Of a DNA stretch of 64,000 nucleotides, positions 38,652 to 48,627 are shown piece after piece (the stretch's first letter is position 1; every line of letters starts with the position of its first letter). A model generated the notes under the pieces. The model searched no databases. It was given only the letters and a program-made list of their open reading frames with translations, and had not been told where the DNA came from. The position numbers were made by a program, and so were the translations under genes. Origin of the DNA: Leptolyngbya sp. 'hensonii' (GTDB taxonomy: Bacteria; Cyanobacteriota; Cyanobacteriia; GCF-001939115); the NCBI RefSeq assembly GCF_001939115.1, contig NZ_MQTZ01000020.1:60861-124860 (forward strand). Direction: 5' to 3'.

Positions 38652-39848
38652 TTACAGGGTGGTATAGGCCCCTTCGTACTGCTGGATCAGGCGGCTGGCG
38701 ATGCGTTCCCAGGTAAATTCCTGGCGCACCACCTGACGGGCACGATCGCCCATACGGCGCATTTTGCGGGGATATTGCAACCCCTGCTGGAGGGCAGCAG
38801 CAATCTCCTGACGGTCCTGCTGGACCACCAGGCCCAGGCTATGGCGCTGGATCAGGTCAGCCAGGGCCACCCCTGGTGTGACTAGAGCCGGTAGACCGGC
38901 AGCCAGTGCTTCCAGAACCGCAATGCCAAAGTTTTCGGAATGGGAGGGTAGGGCAAATAAATCAGCGCCCTGGAGCAGCAACTGTTTCAGATCGCCGCTG
39001 GCGAAGCCAATTCGACGGGTGCGATCGGCCAGACCATGGGCCGCTAATAAACGATCGATCTCGGCTTCGTAGTCGGCTGCACCAGTGCCAGCAATGACAA
39101 AGGTGAACCGCTGGGCCTTCAGTTCTCCCAGGGCTGGAATCAGGTACTCCAGTCCCTTTTTGGGGTGCAGGCGAGACATAAACAGGAGCACGGGTTCATC
39201 GGTAGGGAGTTGCAGGGATTGCCGTAACTGTTGTCTGGCCTCTGGAATTGGGGTGGGCAGGGTGAGACCGTGGGGCACGACAAAGCCAGGTGAGGTCAGG
39301 TTCAGGGATCTGGCTTCGCCCAACTCCTGTTCTGAGGTGAAGTGCATGGCCCGACTCCCCTGGAGGTTTTGACGCTCCATCAGATCCAGGTAAAGTTGCT
39401 TTTTCCGCCGTCCCTGATCTAGGGACCATTGGCAGAGCTGGCCCAAAGGCCGGACGATGTAGGGAACCCCCTGCCCTCGGGCGATCGCCATGGCTGCCGT
39501 GGAGGGATAGGAGAAAATGGCATGGACATGGACCAGATCATAGGCGGCGAGATGATGGCCCAGCCATCGGGTCAGACTGGCAGAGAAAGCGAACTCTCGC
39601 ACCGGGGCGATGGGGGGGGAATAGCGGGGGAAGAATCGCACGGGGACGGCTGCCCCGGAACTGCCAGGCTCGGTATAGAGAATCCGCTGGTGCAGAGGCA
39701 CATCCAGTAGGCCATCTCCAGCATCATTGGTGGTGGCAATCTCGGCCTCCACCCCCTGAGATCGCAGCTCCCGCACCATCTGTAAGACAGCCTGACTGGG
39801 ACCACCCCGGACTGGGGCTACCGAAGGAATCACATGGAGAATTTTCAT
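38652..39848 (-). CDS. glycosyltransferase family 4 (GT-B)
   Basis: The 398-residue enzyme has the GT-B fold: N-terminal HVIPSVAPVRGGPSQAV, an interdomain linker, and the C-terminal donor site with MSRLHPKKGLEYLI and the EX7E block (SENFGIAVLEALAAGLP). It transfers a sugar from a nucleotide-sugar with retention of configuration. Its ATG overlaps the end of the next gene upstream by four bases, so the two glycosyltransferases are translationally coupled. Confidence 0.93.
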   Translation of the reverse strand: MKILHVIPSVAPVRGGPSQAVLQMVRELRSQGVEAEIATTNDAGDGLLDVPLHQRILYTEPGSSGAAVPVRFFPRYSPPIAPVREFAFSASLTRWLGHHLAAYDLVHVHAIFSYPSTAAMAIARGQGVPYIVRPLGQLCQWSLDQGRRKKQLYLDLMERQNLQGSRAMHFTSEQELGEARSLNLTSPGFVVPHGLTLPTPIPEARQQLRQSLQLPTDEPVLLFMSRLHPKKGLEYLIPALGELKAQRFTFVIAGTGAADYEAEIDRLLAAHGLADRTRRIGFASGDLKQLLLQGADLFALPSHSENFGIAVLEALAAGLPALVTPGVALADLIQRHSLGLVVQQDRQEIAAALQQGLQYPRKMRRMGDRARQVVRQEFTWERIASRLIQQYEGAYTTL

Positions 39849-41053
39849 AGAGATTCGGATGTGAACTGGACAAGGTTGCTTGAAACCAGGGCTTTGGGCT
39901 GCGGCGCGGCTTTTCTGCCCAGGGAGGAGGTAGCCAGCAGACCAGCCAGGGTTTGCCGGAAGGCAGCTTTGCCAAAGCTCTGAATCGCAGCTTTTCGTAG
40001 GGCCATGGGTTGATATAGGAGGGGATTCGGATAGGTGCCCTGCAGAATTTGTGTTAGCGTCTGACTGATGGCAGGGATGTCGTGTGGGTCTACCAAGGCT
40101 CCCAGGCGGCCCTGCTCCAGGGCATCGATCGCCCCATCCAGCCCACCCAGTACCGGCTTTCCAGAGGCCAGGGCTTCCAGATAGACAATGCCAAACCCTT
40201 CCAGGGTGCTGGGCATGGCGAACAGGTCACAGAGATTGTAGTAGTCCGGTAGCTCCGTATCGGAGATGAAACCGGCCAGGGTGACACAATCCTGCAGTTG
40301 TCGCTCGGCAATCAGCCGTTCCAGCCGAGGTCGATCGTCCCCTTTGCCCACAATCAGGTAATGCACTTCCGGCAACATCTGCCGGATCTGGGGCAGGGCC
40401 GCCAGAATCTGGTCGTAGCTGTGGAAGGGTTCCCCCGCAGCCAGCCGATTGACGGTGAGAATGACCGGCTGGTTGGGTTGCAGGCCATGACGTTGCAGCA
40501 GGTGAGCTGGTTTAGGGGCAATCCGGAAGCGATCGGCCTCGAAGGTATTGGGTAGCCGATCGACCTGGTGAATCGCCAGGTTTTGCTCTTGTAACAGGCG
40601 ATCGCAGGTGTAGCTGCTCACCCCCAAAATCCGATCTGCCCCAGTCAGTGCCTTTCGCAGGGAGGGCTGCTGCACATTCCAGGCTTCGAAGCCGTGGGCC
40701 ACCGTCCAGTAGGGCGTCCCCGTCAGTCGTTTCAGTTGAGCCGCTGCTCGGGTGAAATTAAGATGAGTCGTCAGCACCAGATCCGGTCGTTGGTGCCATC
40801 CGGTCTGGATCAGACTGGCAGCATAGATCACCTTCCGCAGGCGGGATGGAAGATGACCGAAACAATGGAACCGCACATTGGGTGTTGTCAGGACCACAGG
40901 CTGGCGATCGTGCATCAGAAAAACTTCGTAGCGAGCCTGGGGATAGACCTCCTGCAACGCCTGCAGCAGGAACTGGGAATAGACCTGGATACCGCCCTTG
41001 AAATCAAACAATCCAGGAGCCCAGAAATGAATCAGAGGGGAATGCATCATCAT
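39845..41053 (-). CDS. glycosyltransferase family 4 (GT-B)
   Basis: This 402-residue enzyme has WAPGLFDFKGGIQVYSQFL at the N-terminus, and VNRLAAGEPFHSYD and the EX7E block PSTLEGFGIVYLEALASG in the donor domain. It is clearly distinct in sequence from its coupled neighbour at 38652, so the two probably add different sugars. It lies 81 bases after the WecA-like gene. Confidence 0.93.
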   Translation of the reverse strand: MMMHSPLIHFWAPGLFDFKGGIQVYSQFLLQALQEVYPQARYEVFLMHDRQPVVLTTPNVRFHCFGHLPSRLRKVIYAASLIQTGWHQRPDLVLTTHLNFTRAAAQLKRLTGTPYWTVAHGFEAWNVQQPSLRKALTGADRILGVSSYTCDRLLQEQNLAIHQVDRLPNTFEADRFRIAPKPAHLLQRHGLQPNQPVILTVNRLAAGEPFHSYDQILAALPQIRQMLPEVHYLIVGKGDDRPRLERLIAERQLQDCVTLAGFISDTELPDYYNLCDLFAMPSTLEGFGIVYLEALASGKPVLGGLDGAIDALEQGRLGALVDPHDIPAISQTLTQILQGTYPNPLLYQPMALRKAAIQSFGKAAFRQTLAGLLATSSLGRKAAPQPKALVSSNLVQFTSESL

Positions 41054-41134
41054 TAGAATTTCGATTGACGTGGGTGGATCCGTAGAAGCGCGATTGATTG
41101 CGATTCATGCATCAAGGCCGGGCAAAATTCCGAT

Positions 41135-42193
41135 TCAGATTGGGACACGGTTATGGGTGCGATTGATTTCGAGCGAACCCTTCGGATCAGAGCCCGACAC
41201 CAGATAAGAACAACCCAGTAGAGCCAGTACACCCATTACCCCCAACCAGCCCAGGGGGCTAAAGGAAAGGACGATCGCACTCATCCCGGCCCAGAGGGTT
41301 AACCCGTACATCAGCCAGACCGTCGCAGGCCGGGAAAACCCGAAGCGCAGCAGTCGATGATGCAGGTGACGCTGATCTGCAAACAGGGGGGATTTGCCGT
41401 CCAGTACCCGGGAGACAATTACCAGGAGCATGTCCAGGACTGGTACGGCCAGAGCTACATAGGGCAGAAGGACCGCAGTGAAGCTCTGGGTTGTCATCAC
41501 ACCAGAGACGCTGACGGCAGCCAGCAAAAAGCCGATGAAGTAAGAGCCGCCATCCCCCATGAAAATGCGGGCTGGGGTAGCGTTGTATCGCAGGAAGCCC
41601 AGGCCAGCTCCGGCCAGGGCCATTGCAATCAGGGCGATCGGACCAGAATGCTGACCCAGGCACAGCATGGAGAGCGTCAGGGCGACGATTGTGCTCATCC
41701 CAGCAGCTAGCCCATCTAGGCCATCCATCCAGTTGATAGCATTGGCCACCCCGGCCAGCCAGAGGAAGGTGATGGGCAGGCTCAAGATGCCGACAGAGAC
41801 CAATCCGATTCCTGGCATGGGAACGGCTTCCAGGCGGACTCCCAGACTCCAGGCCACGCCAGCGGCCACAGCCTGGAGCAACAGCCGGGTCACGGGGGGA
41901 AGGTTCAGCACATCATCCGCCAGGCCGATCGTGAAGAAGCCGATGCTGCCCAGGATGACTCCCAGAAATACCCTTGATTCAAATAGGGGAGCCCCTAGCT
42001 GCCCGATCAACAGCAGGGCGATCAGGGTACCGGTGGCGATCGCAACCCCCCCAATCCGGACCATAGATTGTTGGTGGAGTTTGCGCTCACCGGGTCGATC
42101 GACCCATCCCAGCGTTAGTCCGATCTGACGCACGAGGGGAGTGATCAGCAGGGTGAGCAGGAGGGCAGTGGAGAAAACTGTGAGGACGACCAT
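41135..42193 (-). CDS. WecA/TagO-type undecaprenyl-phosphate sugar-1-phosphate transferase
   Basis: The 352-residue polytopic protein has the markers of the MraY/WecA superfamily: GLADDVLNLPP, NAINWMDGLDGLAAG, IFMGDGGSYFIGF and the HLHHRLLR histidine motif of the WecA/TagO branch. It would start glycan assembly by loading a sugar-1-phosphate (often GlcNAc) on undecaprenyl phosphate at the inner membrane. It fits the surrounding glycosyltransferases and the polymerase. About ten membrane helices are expected. Confidence 0.92.
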   Translation of the reverse strand: MVVLTVFSTALLLTLLITPLVRQIGLTLGWVDRPGERKLHQQSMVRIGGVAIATGTLIALLLIGQLGAPLFESRVFLGVILGSIGFFTIGLADDVLNLPPVTRLLLQAVAAGVAWSLGVRLEAVPMPGIGLVSVGILSLPITFLWLAGVANAINWMDGLDGLAAGMSTIVALTLSMLCLGQHSGPIALIAMALAGAGLGFLRYNATPARIFMGDGGSYFIGFLLAAVSVSGVMTTQSFTAVLLPYVALAVPVLDMLLVIVSRVLDGKSPLFADQRHLHHRLLRFGFSRPATVWLMYGLTLWAGMSAIVLSFSPLGWLGVMGVLALLGCSYLVSGSDPKGSLEINRTHNRVPI

Positions 42194-42311
42194 AGGGAAC
42201 CTTGGTATTCAGAACCTATGTCCTTAGTGTCGAAGCCCTCTGTTGGCGATCATGTTTGCTGATCAGTTGAACTTTTTAAGCAATGTATGTGAACGGAGAA
42301 TGCAGTGCGAA

Positions 42312-44171
42312 TCAGCATCTGGTTTTTGGTCCCGTTGGTGTGACAGTCCAGCACCAGGGCGATTGCTGGGGCAGTCTGATCGATAATATCCCCTGCTTTA
42401 AAGGGGCAGTGACATAGGGACTGGCTAACAAATCCCAGTTTTGTAACTGCCGAAATTTGCCGTTGATGCGGGCCTGAGCAATTCCTCCCGTGGGGTTGTA
42501 GGTCATTTCCAGGCGATCGCCCGCAAGGCTGATGTAGCTCAACTGTCCCCGATCGGACCAGTGGCGATCGTCAATGCGGCTGCGATCGAGGGCACGGGTT
42601 AGATGGGCGAAGGTAGGATAATCCTCGACAGAGGCTACATCCGTCACCCAGGCTATTTGATCACCGGTGGCGACGAGGGCCTGAACGGCTGGGTTTTTTT
42701 CGGTCAGTGGGGAGAGGTGGGTGAGGGTCTCGCCCCAGGGACGGGCACAGAACCAGGTCCGTTCAATCCGCCAGAGATACCAGTCTCTGTATCGTTGTGG
42801 GGGACCATACCGGACTGGCAAAACCAGGTGGGTGCGGGACGGTACGCCCGCAGCCTTGTCCTGGGTTGTTAACTGGAGCTGGTAAAGGACAGCTCCCCGC
42901 TCCTGCACAACCTGATCGCCCGGAGAGGCTCCCTGAACCAGAGGACTGTGGAAAGTTCCCCCCAGCCTGATGACCGCATTCTTGGCTCCTGCTGGATCGC
43001 GGATGACGAGCTTGTAAGGGGTGTATTGGGCGTTGATGGTGCCGCTAGTCTGGTAAGAGCGATGGGGGATGAGCAAGGTGCCCAGACTGTAGTCGGGGGT
43101 GATATAAAAGGTTTCCCAGAACTGGTTGTCTGCATGGTAGCTGTAGTAGGCGGGATGACTGGCTCGGAGTTGGAAGGGCAGGGGTATCTGCTTGCGGGCG
43201 ATCGCAGCGAGCTGTCGCGGCGGACGATACTGGCTCAATGTGGCGTTAAGGGCGACACGGGCGATGTTTGCGGGCATGCGTCGGGCGGTTGTGGGATCGT
43301 CTCCCCACCAGACCCAGGCTACGGCTGCCAGTCCACTCCCGTCCCAGGTGCCCTGATCGAAGCCTCGGCTCTCGGCTCCCCCGGCGGTTCCCCAACTGAG
43401 TCGGAGGGCCATATTGGTGGCGAACCAGTCGAGGCCAGCCTGAGCCAGTTGTTTCAGTTCCGGGGTGCGGGCAAAGTCGTAGAGGTTCAGCAGACTGGAG
43501 ATGGAGTAGCCATAGTAGGTGGAGGAATGGAATTCTCCCTGGCCGATCGTCAAAAACTTGTTAATTTCCGATCGTAACCAGGCTTCCTGGGTGGCCGGAA
43601 TGGCGGGTAGGGGAATGGGCCAGCCACTCCCATCCATCAGAGCCAACCCGGATACCCGCTGCATGAACATATGATTTTCCGTGCCCTGATCACTCCAGGC
43701 TTGGATGCGATCGGGGGCGACCATGCTGCGGTAGGAGGCCACCACTGAGGCTGGCATCTGGGATCGGAACTGGAAAAACAACCGCACGTCGAATACGCTG
43801 CGGAAATGGTAAAGGCTGCGGATTTCCCGATCTAATTGCGCCAGAATCGCCCAACTGGGCTGGGGGTCGTACTGGCCAGGTAAACTTAGGCGGGCCAGAA
43901 TTACCGGCAGCAGATATTTGTGGGGGTCGGGAATGTGGCGCTGCCGCCACCAAGTGTTCAACCCATTCAGATCTGTTGCGGCCAGATGCTGTCTCAGGGC
44001 CAGTCCTCGCTGCTGTAGGGCCAGTTCCTCGGCTTCAGGGCGGGGGATCGATCGGGCCTGAACTGGACTATGGAAAGGGGAGAGGATCTCGGCGCAGACT
44101 GCTCCGGTCCAGGCCAGCAGGCCCAGCAGGAGGATCAGAATAAAGCGGCGCAAGAGCATCCGGTGTTGCAT
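42312..44171 (-). CDS. secreted protein of unknown function in the glycan cluster
   Basis: The 619-residue protein has a signal peptide (about residues 8-30, cut near VCA-EI or QARS). Residues about 60-330 look all-helical with Trp/Tyr-rich segments (YYGYSISSLLNLYDFA, AVAWVWWGDD), like an alpha/alpha barrel. About 350-619 look beta-rich with HADNQFWETFYITPDYS. This order resembles polysaccharide lyases of the heparinase or alginate lyase type, but I cannot place it in a family. Because it sits among glycosyltransferase genes, a role in trimming or modifying the exported glycan is likely. Confidence 0.7.
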   Translation of the reverse strand: MQHRMLLRRFILILLLGLLAWTGAVCAEILSPFHSPVQARSIPRPEAEELALQQRGLALRQHLAATDLNGLNTWWRQRHIPDPHKYLLPVILARLSLPGQYDPQPSWAILAQLDREIRSLYHFRSVFDVRLFFQFRSQMPASVVASYRSMVAPDRIQAWSDQGTENHMFMQRVSGLALMDGSGWPIPLPAIPATQEAWLRSEINKFLTIGQGEFHSSTYYGYSISSLLNLYDFARTPELKQLAQAGLDWFATNMALRLSWGTAGGAESRGFDQGTWDGSGLAAVAWVWWGDDPTTARRMPANIARVALNATLSQYRPPRQLAAIARKQIPLPFQLRASHPAYYSYHADNQFWETFYITPDYSLGTLLIPHRSYQTSGTINAQYTPYKLVIRDPAGAKNAVIRLGGTFHSPLVQGASPGDQVVQERGAVLYQLQLTTQDKAAGVPSRTHLVLPVRYGPPQRYRDWYLWRIERTWFCARPWGETLTHLSPLTEKNPAVQALVATGDQIAWVTDVASVEDYPTFAHLTRALDRSRIDDRHWSDRGQLSYISLAGDRLEMTYNPTGGIAQARINGKFRQLQNWDLLASPYVTAPLKQGILSIRLPQQSPWCWTVTPTGPKTRC

Positions 44172-44185
44172 GCCAAGCCCTGAGT

Positions 44186-45367
44186 CTAGAATTTTGAGAA
44201 TTGGGTCTGGGTCCAGGATAACGCCTGCATCAATCCGGCTGTGGCTTGGGCATAGCTGTACTGCTGAATCCGCTCACGACTGGATTCTCCCCAGACCTGC
44301 AGCCGAGCCCGATCGGCAAATGCCTCGCGCAATCGATCGGCCAGGGCAGCCCGATCGCCCGCTGGAAAAATCAGTCCATTCTGGTTGGGATGGACCAGAT
44401 CGGCGGCACAGCCCACATGGTCACTGACCAGAATCGGTTTCCCCAGGCACATGGCCTCGTTGACAGCCAGTCCCCAGGTTTCGTCGGGACCGTAACTGGG
44501 CAGGACAAACAGATCCGCGATCGCATAGGTGCGGGGCATCAGACTCTGATTCTGGAAAGGGGCGAAGTAAACCTGGGGATGGTGAGCGGCTTGAGTTCGC
44601 AGCTCCGACTCCAGGTTTCCCGAACCCACCAGCAGGAGAGAAACATCAGTAAGATTCGCCCGCAAAAATGCCTGTAAGAGATCCAGGGGACGTTTTTTCA
44701 GAATAAATTTCCCAGCAAACAGAATCACCTGATGATGGGCTGGAATGCCCAATTCTTGCTTCCAGCGCTGAGCTTCCTGGGTGGCAACCTTTGATTGAGC
44801 GAAGAAGCGATCGGTCTCGATCGCATGGGGAGAAAAGAAGAGCCGATCGTCTGGAACCCCGTGATAGCGAAAGTATCCCCGATTGGCCTCACCCACGTAG
44901 AGACAGGCAGCAAATTGCTGATACACCCTGGAAATCCATTGTCTGCGGGCCCAGGCTTTTAGCCCCTGCTGGGGCAGCAGGCGATGGGAATCTCCCCGAA
45001 ACAGCAGGGGAGTCTCTTTCCAGGACCACATCAGGCGGTACAGACTGGCAAAGTTGTAATTCATCAGGAGAATGGCATCAGGTCCATATTGGCGGATTTG
45101 CTGCATCAGCGTTGGATTTTGTAGCCCCCAGATATTCTGAGTGCCGGGATGCTGGCTGACATTGGGCACAAACTCAAAGTCATAGCCGGAGAGCAAGGGA
45201 ATATCCCACTGGAAAGATTGTTGAAACTCCCGATCGACCTGTTGAGTAACCCCGAAATCCCACAAATAAAAGACCCGAATCGAGAGATCGCGTTGCTGGG
45301 CTAAATAGCGAAACCAGGGCGCGTAGTACTGAATCGGGTGGGACGTAATAATTGCAAGTTTTAGCAT
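44186..45367 (-). CDS. glycosyltransferase family 4 (GT-B)
   Basis: The 393-residue protein starts MLKLAIITSHPIQYYAPWF and has FAGKFILKKRPLDLL and the EX7E-like GPDETWGLAVNEAMCLGKP in the donor domain. The start ITSHPIQYYAPWF is typical of a subgroup in bacterial polysaccharide clusters. It lies only seven bases after the Wzy-like gene and 14 before the secreted protein gene, so all three are likely one transcript. Confidence 0.92.
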   Translation of the reverse strand: MLKLAIITSHPIQYYAPWFRYLAQQRDLSIRVFYLWDFGVTQQVDREFQQSFQWDIPLLSGYDFEFVPNVSQHPGTQNIWGLQNPTLMQQIRQYGPDAILLMNYNFASLYRLMWSWKETPLLFRGDSHRLLPQQGLKAWARRQWISRVYQQFAACLYVGEANRGYFRYHGVPDDRLFFSPHAIETDRFFAQSKVATQEAQRWKQELGIPAHHQVILFAGKFILKKRPLDLLQAFLRANLTDVSLLLVGSGNLESELRTQAAHHPQVYFAPFQNQSLMPRTYAIADLFVLPSYGPDETWGLAVNEAMCLGKPILVSDHVGCAADLVHPNQNGLIFPAGDRAALADRLREAFADRARLQVWGESSRERIQQYSYAQATAGLMQALSWTQTQFSKF

Positions 45368-45374
45368 CAGCAGT

Positions 45375-46913
45375 TCAGGTAATCTTCAATTGATGAGATG
45401 CTTCGCAGTTTTCAACCGCTGTATCCTCTTCCGGAGGGTGAGCAGGGGAAAGGCCAACAATCTTATATCGCTGGATCCCAGGTTTGCGCTTTTTGCGGTT
45501 TCGATAGATCTTCATGAAAATAAACCGCATGGCCAGCAGAGGCACTGAGGATTGAAACAGGGTGGCAACATAAACGCCAGCCGTCCACTCGGTAGAGGCC
45601 AGAGCCAGACTGAGAATGAGTACACCCAATAGAGACCGAGCTGAAAAGGTAGGAGTGCCAAAGCCAATCCGGGTGACCAGGCCATAAAACGCCCCCAGGA
45701 ACATGCCGACACCCGCACAACCCATGACGCCAAAATTAGCATAGGCTTCCGGTAATAATCCCCAGGCGATCGTGGTCCGCAATGTATCCTGATAGGTTTG
45801 CCGCTTAATATGGATATTCAGCATGTGGGTGCCTTCATGGCTCCGGATTTTGTTGGGATTCATGAAGCGCGGCATGAACAGTTGGGGAATGATGCCGTAG
45901 GTGGCCCCTTCCATGTAGGGATAGGGTTCTGGAATCTTGGTCTGGGCCATCATCAGCATGTGGATCAGACTGGACCGTTCGACAAAAGACTCCCGCTTCT
46001 CCTCAGGCGGATCATATCGGGAAGGGGTGTGGGTAAAGTGGTCTGCTGCATGACCGGCCCATTCTTGAAACCAGGCCGGATATTCCCAGGGTTGAACATA
46101 GTGTTTTCCAGGACCATTCCAGTATTTGTCCCGCATGGGATGCTTGCCATAATGTAGCGGCAGCAGCATCAGCAGTCCCAGGAACAAAGGTAGAACAGGA
46201 ATCTTACGCCCACCCACTACATAAGCCACCGTTGCCAGTAGGAAGACTGTCAAGGCCGTTTTCAGAATCAGGGTGGCGGCACTGGTCAAAATGTACAGGG
46301 CAACCAGGAACAGCAGCAGTTGGGACTTCAGCCGGGTTAACTGACCTGCACCACAGCGATAACACAAAACGAAGATCCCTAGTAGACTGAGGCCAAAGAT
46401 AATGCCTCGAATCAAGGCCAACATGCCCCCAGAGAGACTGAACCATCCTCCCAGGATATACATATTGAGCAGCACACCCGCCACCAGAACCCCAAAGAAA
46501 AAATTCTCAGCTTTGCTGGTTTGCAGGGCATGGTAGGGAGTAGAAATGGGACAGGGAGTCCGGACCAGTTGCCACCAGACTAGCGTACCAGACCCCAGAA
46601 AAATGACGGTACAAAAGGCGGCATAGAAATGAGCCGCCGAGGAATACATTAAAACGTTGGGATTCTCGCTCAAAAGTGGCAGGGAAAACGTCCACAAATA
46701 AGTTAGGGCAAAGAAAGGAAAAACTGGCATCCCCTTAACCTTCCCGGCACACCAGAGATACATGGGGAACATGCAAGCAGCGCCAATCATCAGTGCCCCC
46801 ACTGCCGTTCCCTCCTCAGCCTGCCGGAGTTCACCCAGATTGGCCAGTAAAAGTAAACTGATACCAATCCAGAAAGCGATCAAGAGCTGTTGATTCTTTC
46901 CTGCCGCCGACAT
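45375..46913 (-). CDS. Wzy-like oligosaccharide repeat-unit polymerase
   Basis: The 512-residue protein has about eleven hydrophobic segments and a long outward loop (about 270-375) with PGKHYVQPWEYP and MEGATYG, which is the plan of O-antigen and exopolysaccharide polymerases. The sequence is not conserved enough to name a family. Its position between glycosyltransferase genes supports the call. The C-terminus after the last helix is basic (RNRKKRKPG). Other polytopic exporters cannot be ruled out. Confidence 0.75.
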   Translation of the reverse strand: MSAAGKNQQLLIAFWIGISLLLLANLGELRQAEEGTAVGALMIGAACMFPMYLWCAGKVKGMPVFPFFALTYLWTFSLPLLSENPNVLMYSSAAHFYAAFCTVIFLGSGTLVWWQLVRTPCPISTPYHALQTSKAENFFFGVLVAGVLLNMYILGGWFSLSGGMLALIRGIIFGLSLLGIFVLCYRCGAGQLTRLKSQLLLFLVALYILTSAATLILKTALTVFLLATVAYVVGGRKIPVLPLFLGLLMLLPLHYGKHPMRDKYWNGPGKHYVQPWEYPAWFQEWAGHAADHFTHTPSRYDPPEEKRESFVERSSLIHMLMMAQTKIPEPYPYMEGATYGIIPQLFMPRFMNPNKIRSHEGTHMLNIHIKRQTYQDTLRTTIAWGLLPEAYANFGVMGCAGVGMFLGAFYGLVTRIGFGTPTFSARSLLGVLILSLALASTEWTAGVYVATLFQSSVPLLAMRFIFMKIYRNRKKRKPGIQRYKIVGLSPAHPPEEDTAVENCEASHQLKIT

Positions 46914-47006
46914 TTCCCTGGCCTCACCATGAACGCCCTAGATCATCCTTTCGCCACTTCACCCCTTCAACCGGCCAATTCTCCACGACCTCCGCGCCTC
47001 AGGGGT

Positions 47007-48377
47007 TCATCCCTCCACCACCCGATCGAACATCCCACAGAGCCGCCGTGTCATCTCATAACCTGAATAAGGCCGAAAAGCCTCCCAGTTGGTTTCAGGG
47101 TAATGGGATTCAGTTTGTTGTAAAAGGGATTTCAAAGACGGAATCACCCGCTGTACAACCCTCTCCAGATTTTCTTCTGGCGTAAAAGGAATCACCGTGC
47201 CTGCTTCACATCGCTGCAGAATCTCCACCACCGAACTTTGACCATGAAAAATTGCCAGAATCGGTTTACGGGCCAGAATACCAGGGTATAGCTTAGAAGC
47301 CGTATAGCTGGGATTATCAGACCCCAGCATCAGGATGGCATCACTTTCCACCAGCAATTGCTGAGCCTCAAAGTAAGGAATGCGATAGGGATGCTCACTG
47401 ACCATATCCGCTAAACCATACTCTGCAGAGATCGGCGCGATCGTTTTGACGGCCAGCGGGGGCGGAGCATAGCTGGTGCCCACAAAATGCAGGTGCACTG
47501 CTTGCCAGAGATGGGGAGCTCGATCTCGTTCCTGGTGAATTGCCGCAAACAAGGCCCGTAGGGCGATCGCCAGATCTGCTCCTCCACGCCCCACATAGAC
47601 CCAGTGCCGTTTGCCATCCTTGGGATCGAAAATAGACTGCCGAATACCCAGCTCAGGAAGTCGGGCAAAATCCTGCTCCGGAGCCCCAAAGGGAAGGACT
47701 GTGAATTGCTCCTCCCTGAGCTGGGGGTAGCGTTGCTGTAATGTCTGGGGATAGGTGGGGGAAACGCTCAAAATGTGATTGGCTGAGCGGACTGCATAGG
47801 GTTCAGAGATTCGGGCCAGGGCCTGAATCATCCCGTACTTGAAGCGTCCGCCGGGGGGGCTAACCTGGGGCCGATGTTGATAGTCCGTCAGCCAGGGATC
47901 CTGAAAATCCAGCACGTAGGGGACGCCAAACTGTTTTTGCCAGATTGGGCCCAGAGTCATAACTGGGAAAATGGTGGTCGAGAAGAATACCAGATCAAAG
48001 GGTTGAGTTGCTAGGAGTCGATCGCCAGCTCGTTTGAAATCCAGCCAGCAGCGCCAGCCAACTCCACCCAGACCGAGCTGCCGGGTCCATCGGCTGGGGA
48101 GTGCGCCCGTGCGAGTGATGGGTAATCCCTCCGGGATGGCCCGTTCCAGATCCGGGTCCTGGGGATGGGGCACCTCATCGGGGCGGACAGCCAGAATCTG
48201 AGCTTCCCAGCCTAACTCTTGCAGGTAGGGGAGGGCCACCCGAATCCGCTGATGGTCGGGGGCATTGGTGGGGGGAAAGTGGGGGCTGACGATCAGCACT
48301 CGTCGTTGCGATCGCTGATTGGTGCCATGACGGATTGTCTGTGTCTCTGTGATGGATGGTCGTGTTTGAAGTCCCAT
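47007..48377 (-). CDS. glycosyltransferase, GT-B type
   Basis: The 456-residue protein has an N-terminal extension of about 27 residues, then VLIVSPHFPPTNAPDHQRIR, the start common in GT4 enzymes that begin with a glycine/proline loop. The C-terminal half has WVYVGRGGADLAIALRAL and MLGSDNPSYTASKLYPGIL, with a weaker EX7E region than the other GT4 genes here. It is the first gene of the minus-strand glycan cluster and is divergent from the receiver gene at 48628 across 250 bases. Confidence 0.85.
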   Translation of the reverse strand: MGLQTRPSITETQTIRHGTNQRSQRRVLIVSPHFPPTNAPDHQRIRVALPYLQELGWEAQILAVRPDEVPHPQDPDLERAIPEGLPITRTGALPSRWTRQLGLGGVGWRCWLDFKRAGDRLLATQPFDLVFFSTTIFPVMTLGPIWQKQFGVPYVLDFQDPWLTDYQHRPQVSPPGGRFKYGMIQALARISEPYAVRSANHILSVSPTYPQTLQQRYPQLREEQFTVLPFGAPEQDFARLPELGIRQSIFDPKDGKRHWVYVGRGGADLAIALRALFAAIHQERDRAPHLWQAVHLHFVGTSYAPPPLAVKTIAPISAEYGLADMVSEHPYRIPYFEAQQLLVESDAILMLGSDNPSYTASKLYPGILARKPILAIFHGQSSVVEILQRCEAGTVIPFTPEENLERVVQRVIPSLKSLLQQTESHYPETNWEAFRPYSGYEMTRRLCGMFDRVVEG

Positions 48378-48627
48378 TTCGGTCTCCTGAACAGCGGTTA
48401 CTTTTACTGTCCGGTAGAGGGGATTGTGATCACGTTTGCGTATGGCCTCTTTTCAAAAAAATTGAGATGACCACAAAAAATTCATAATTGATCGATAAAG
48501 TCTTTACATTAGCAATCCCAACTTCAGGGGGATGCAACCAGGAAGGGGAGGGCGGGATATCCTCGGCACCTTCAGTTCATGCCTGATTGAGAATTAACGG
48601 AGCGTCTTACAGGGAGAGGAATAGGTC

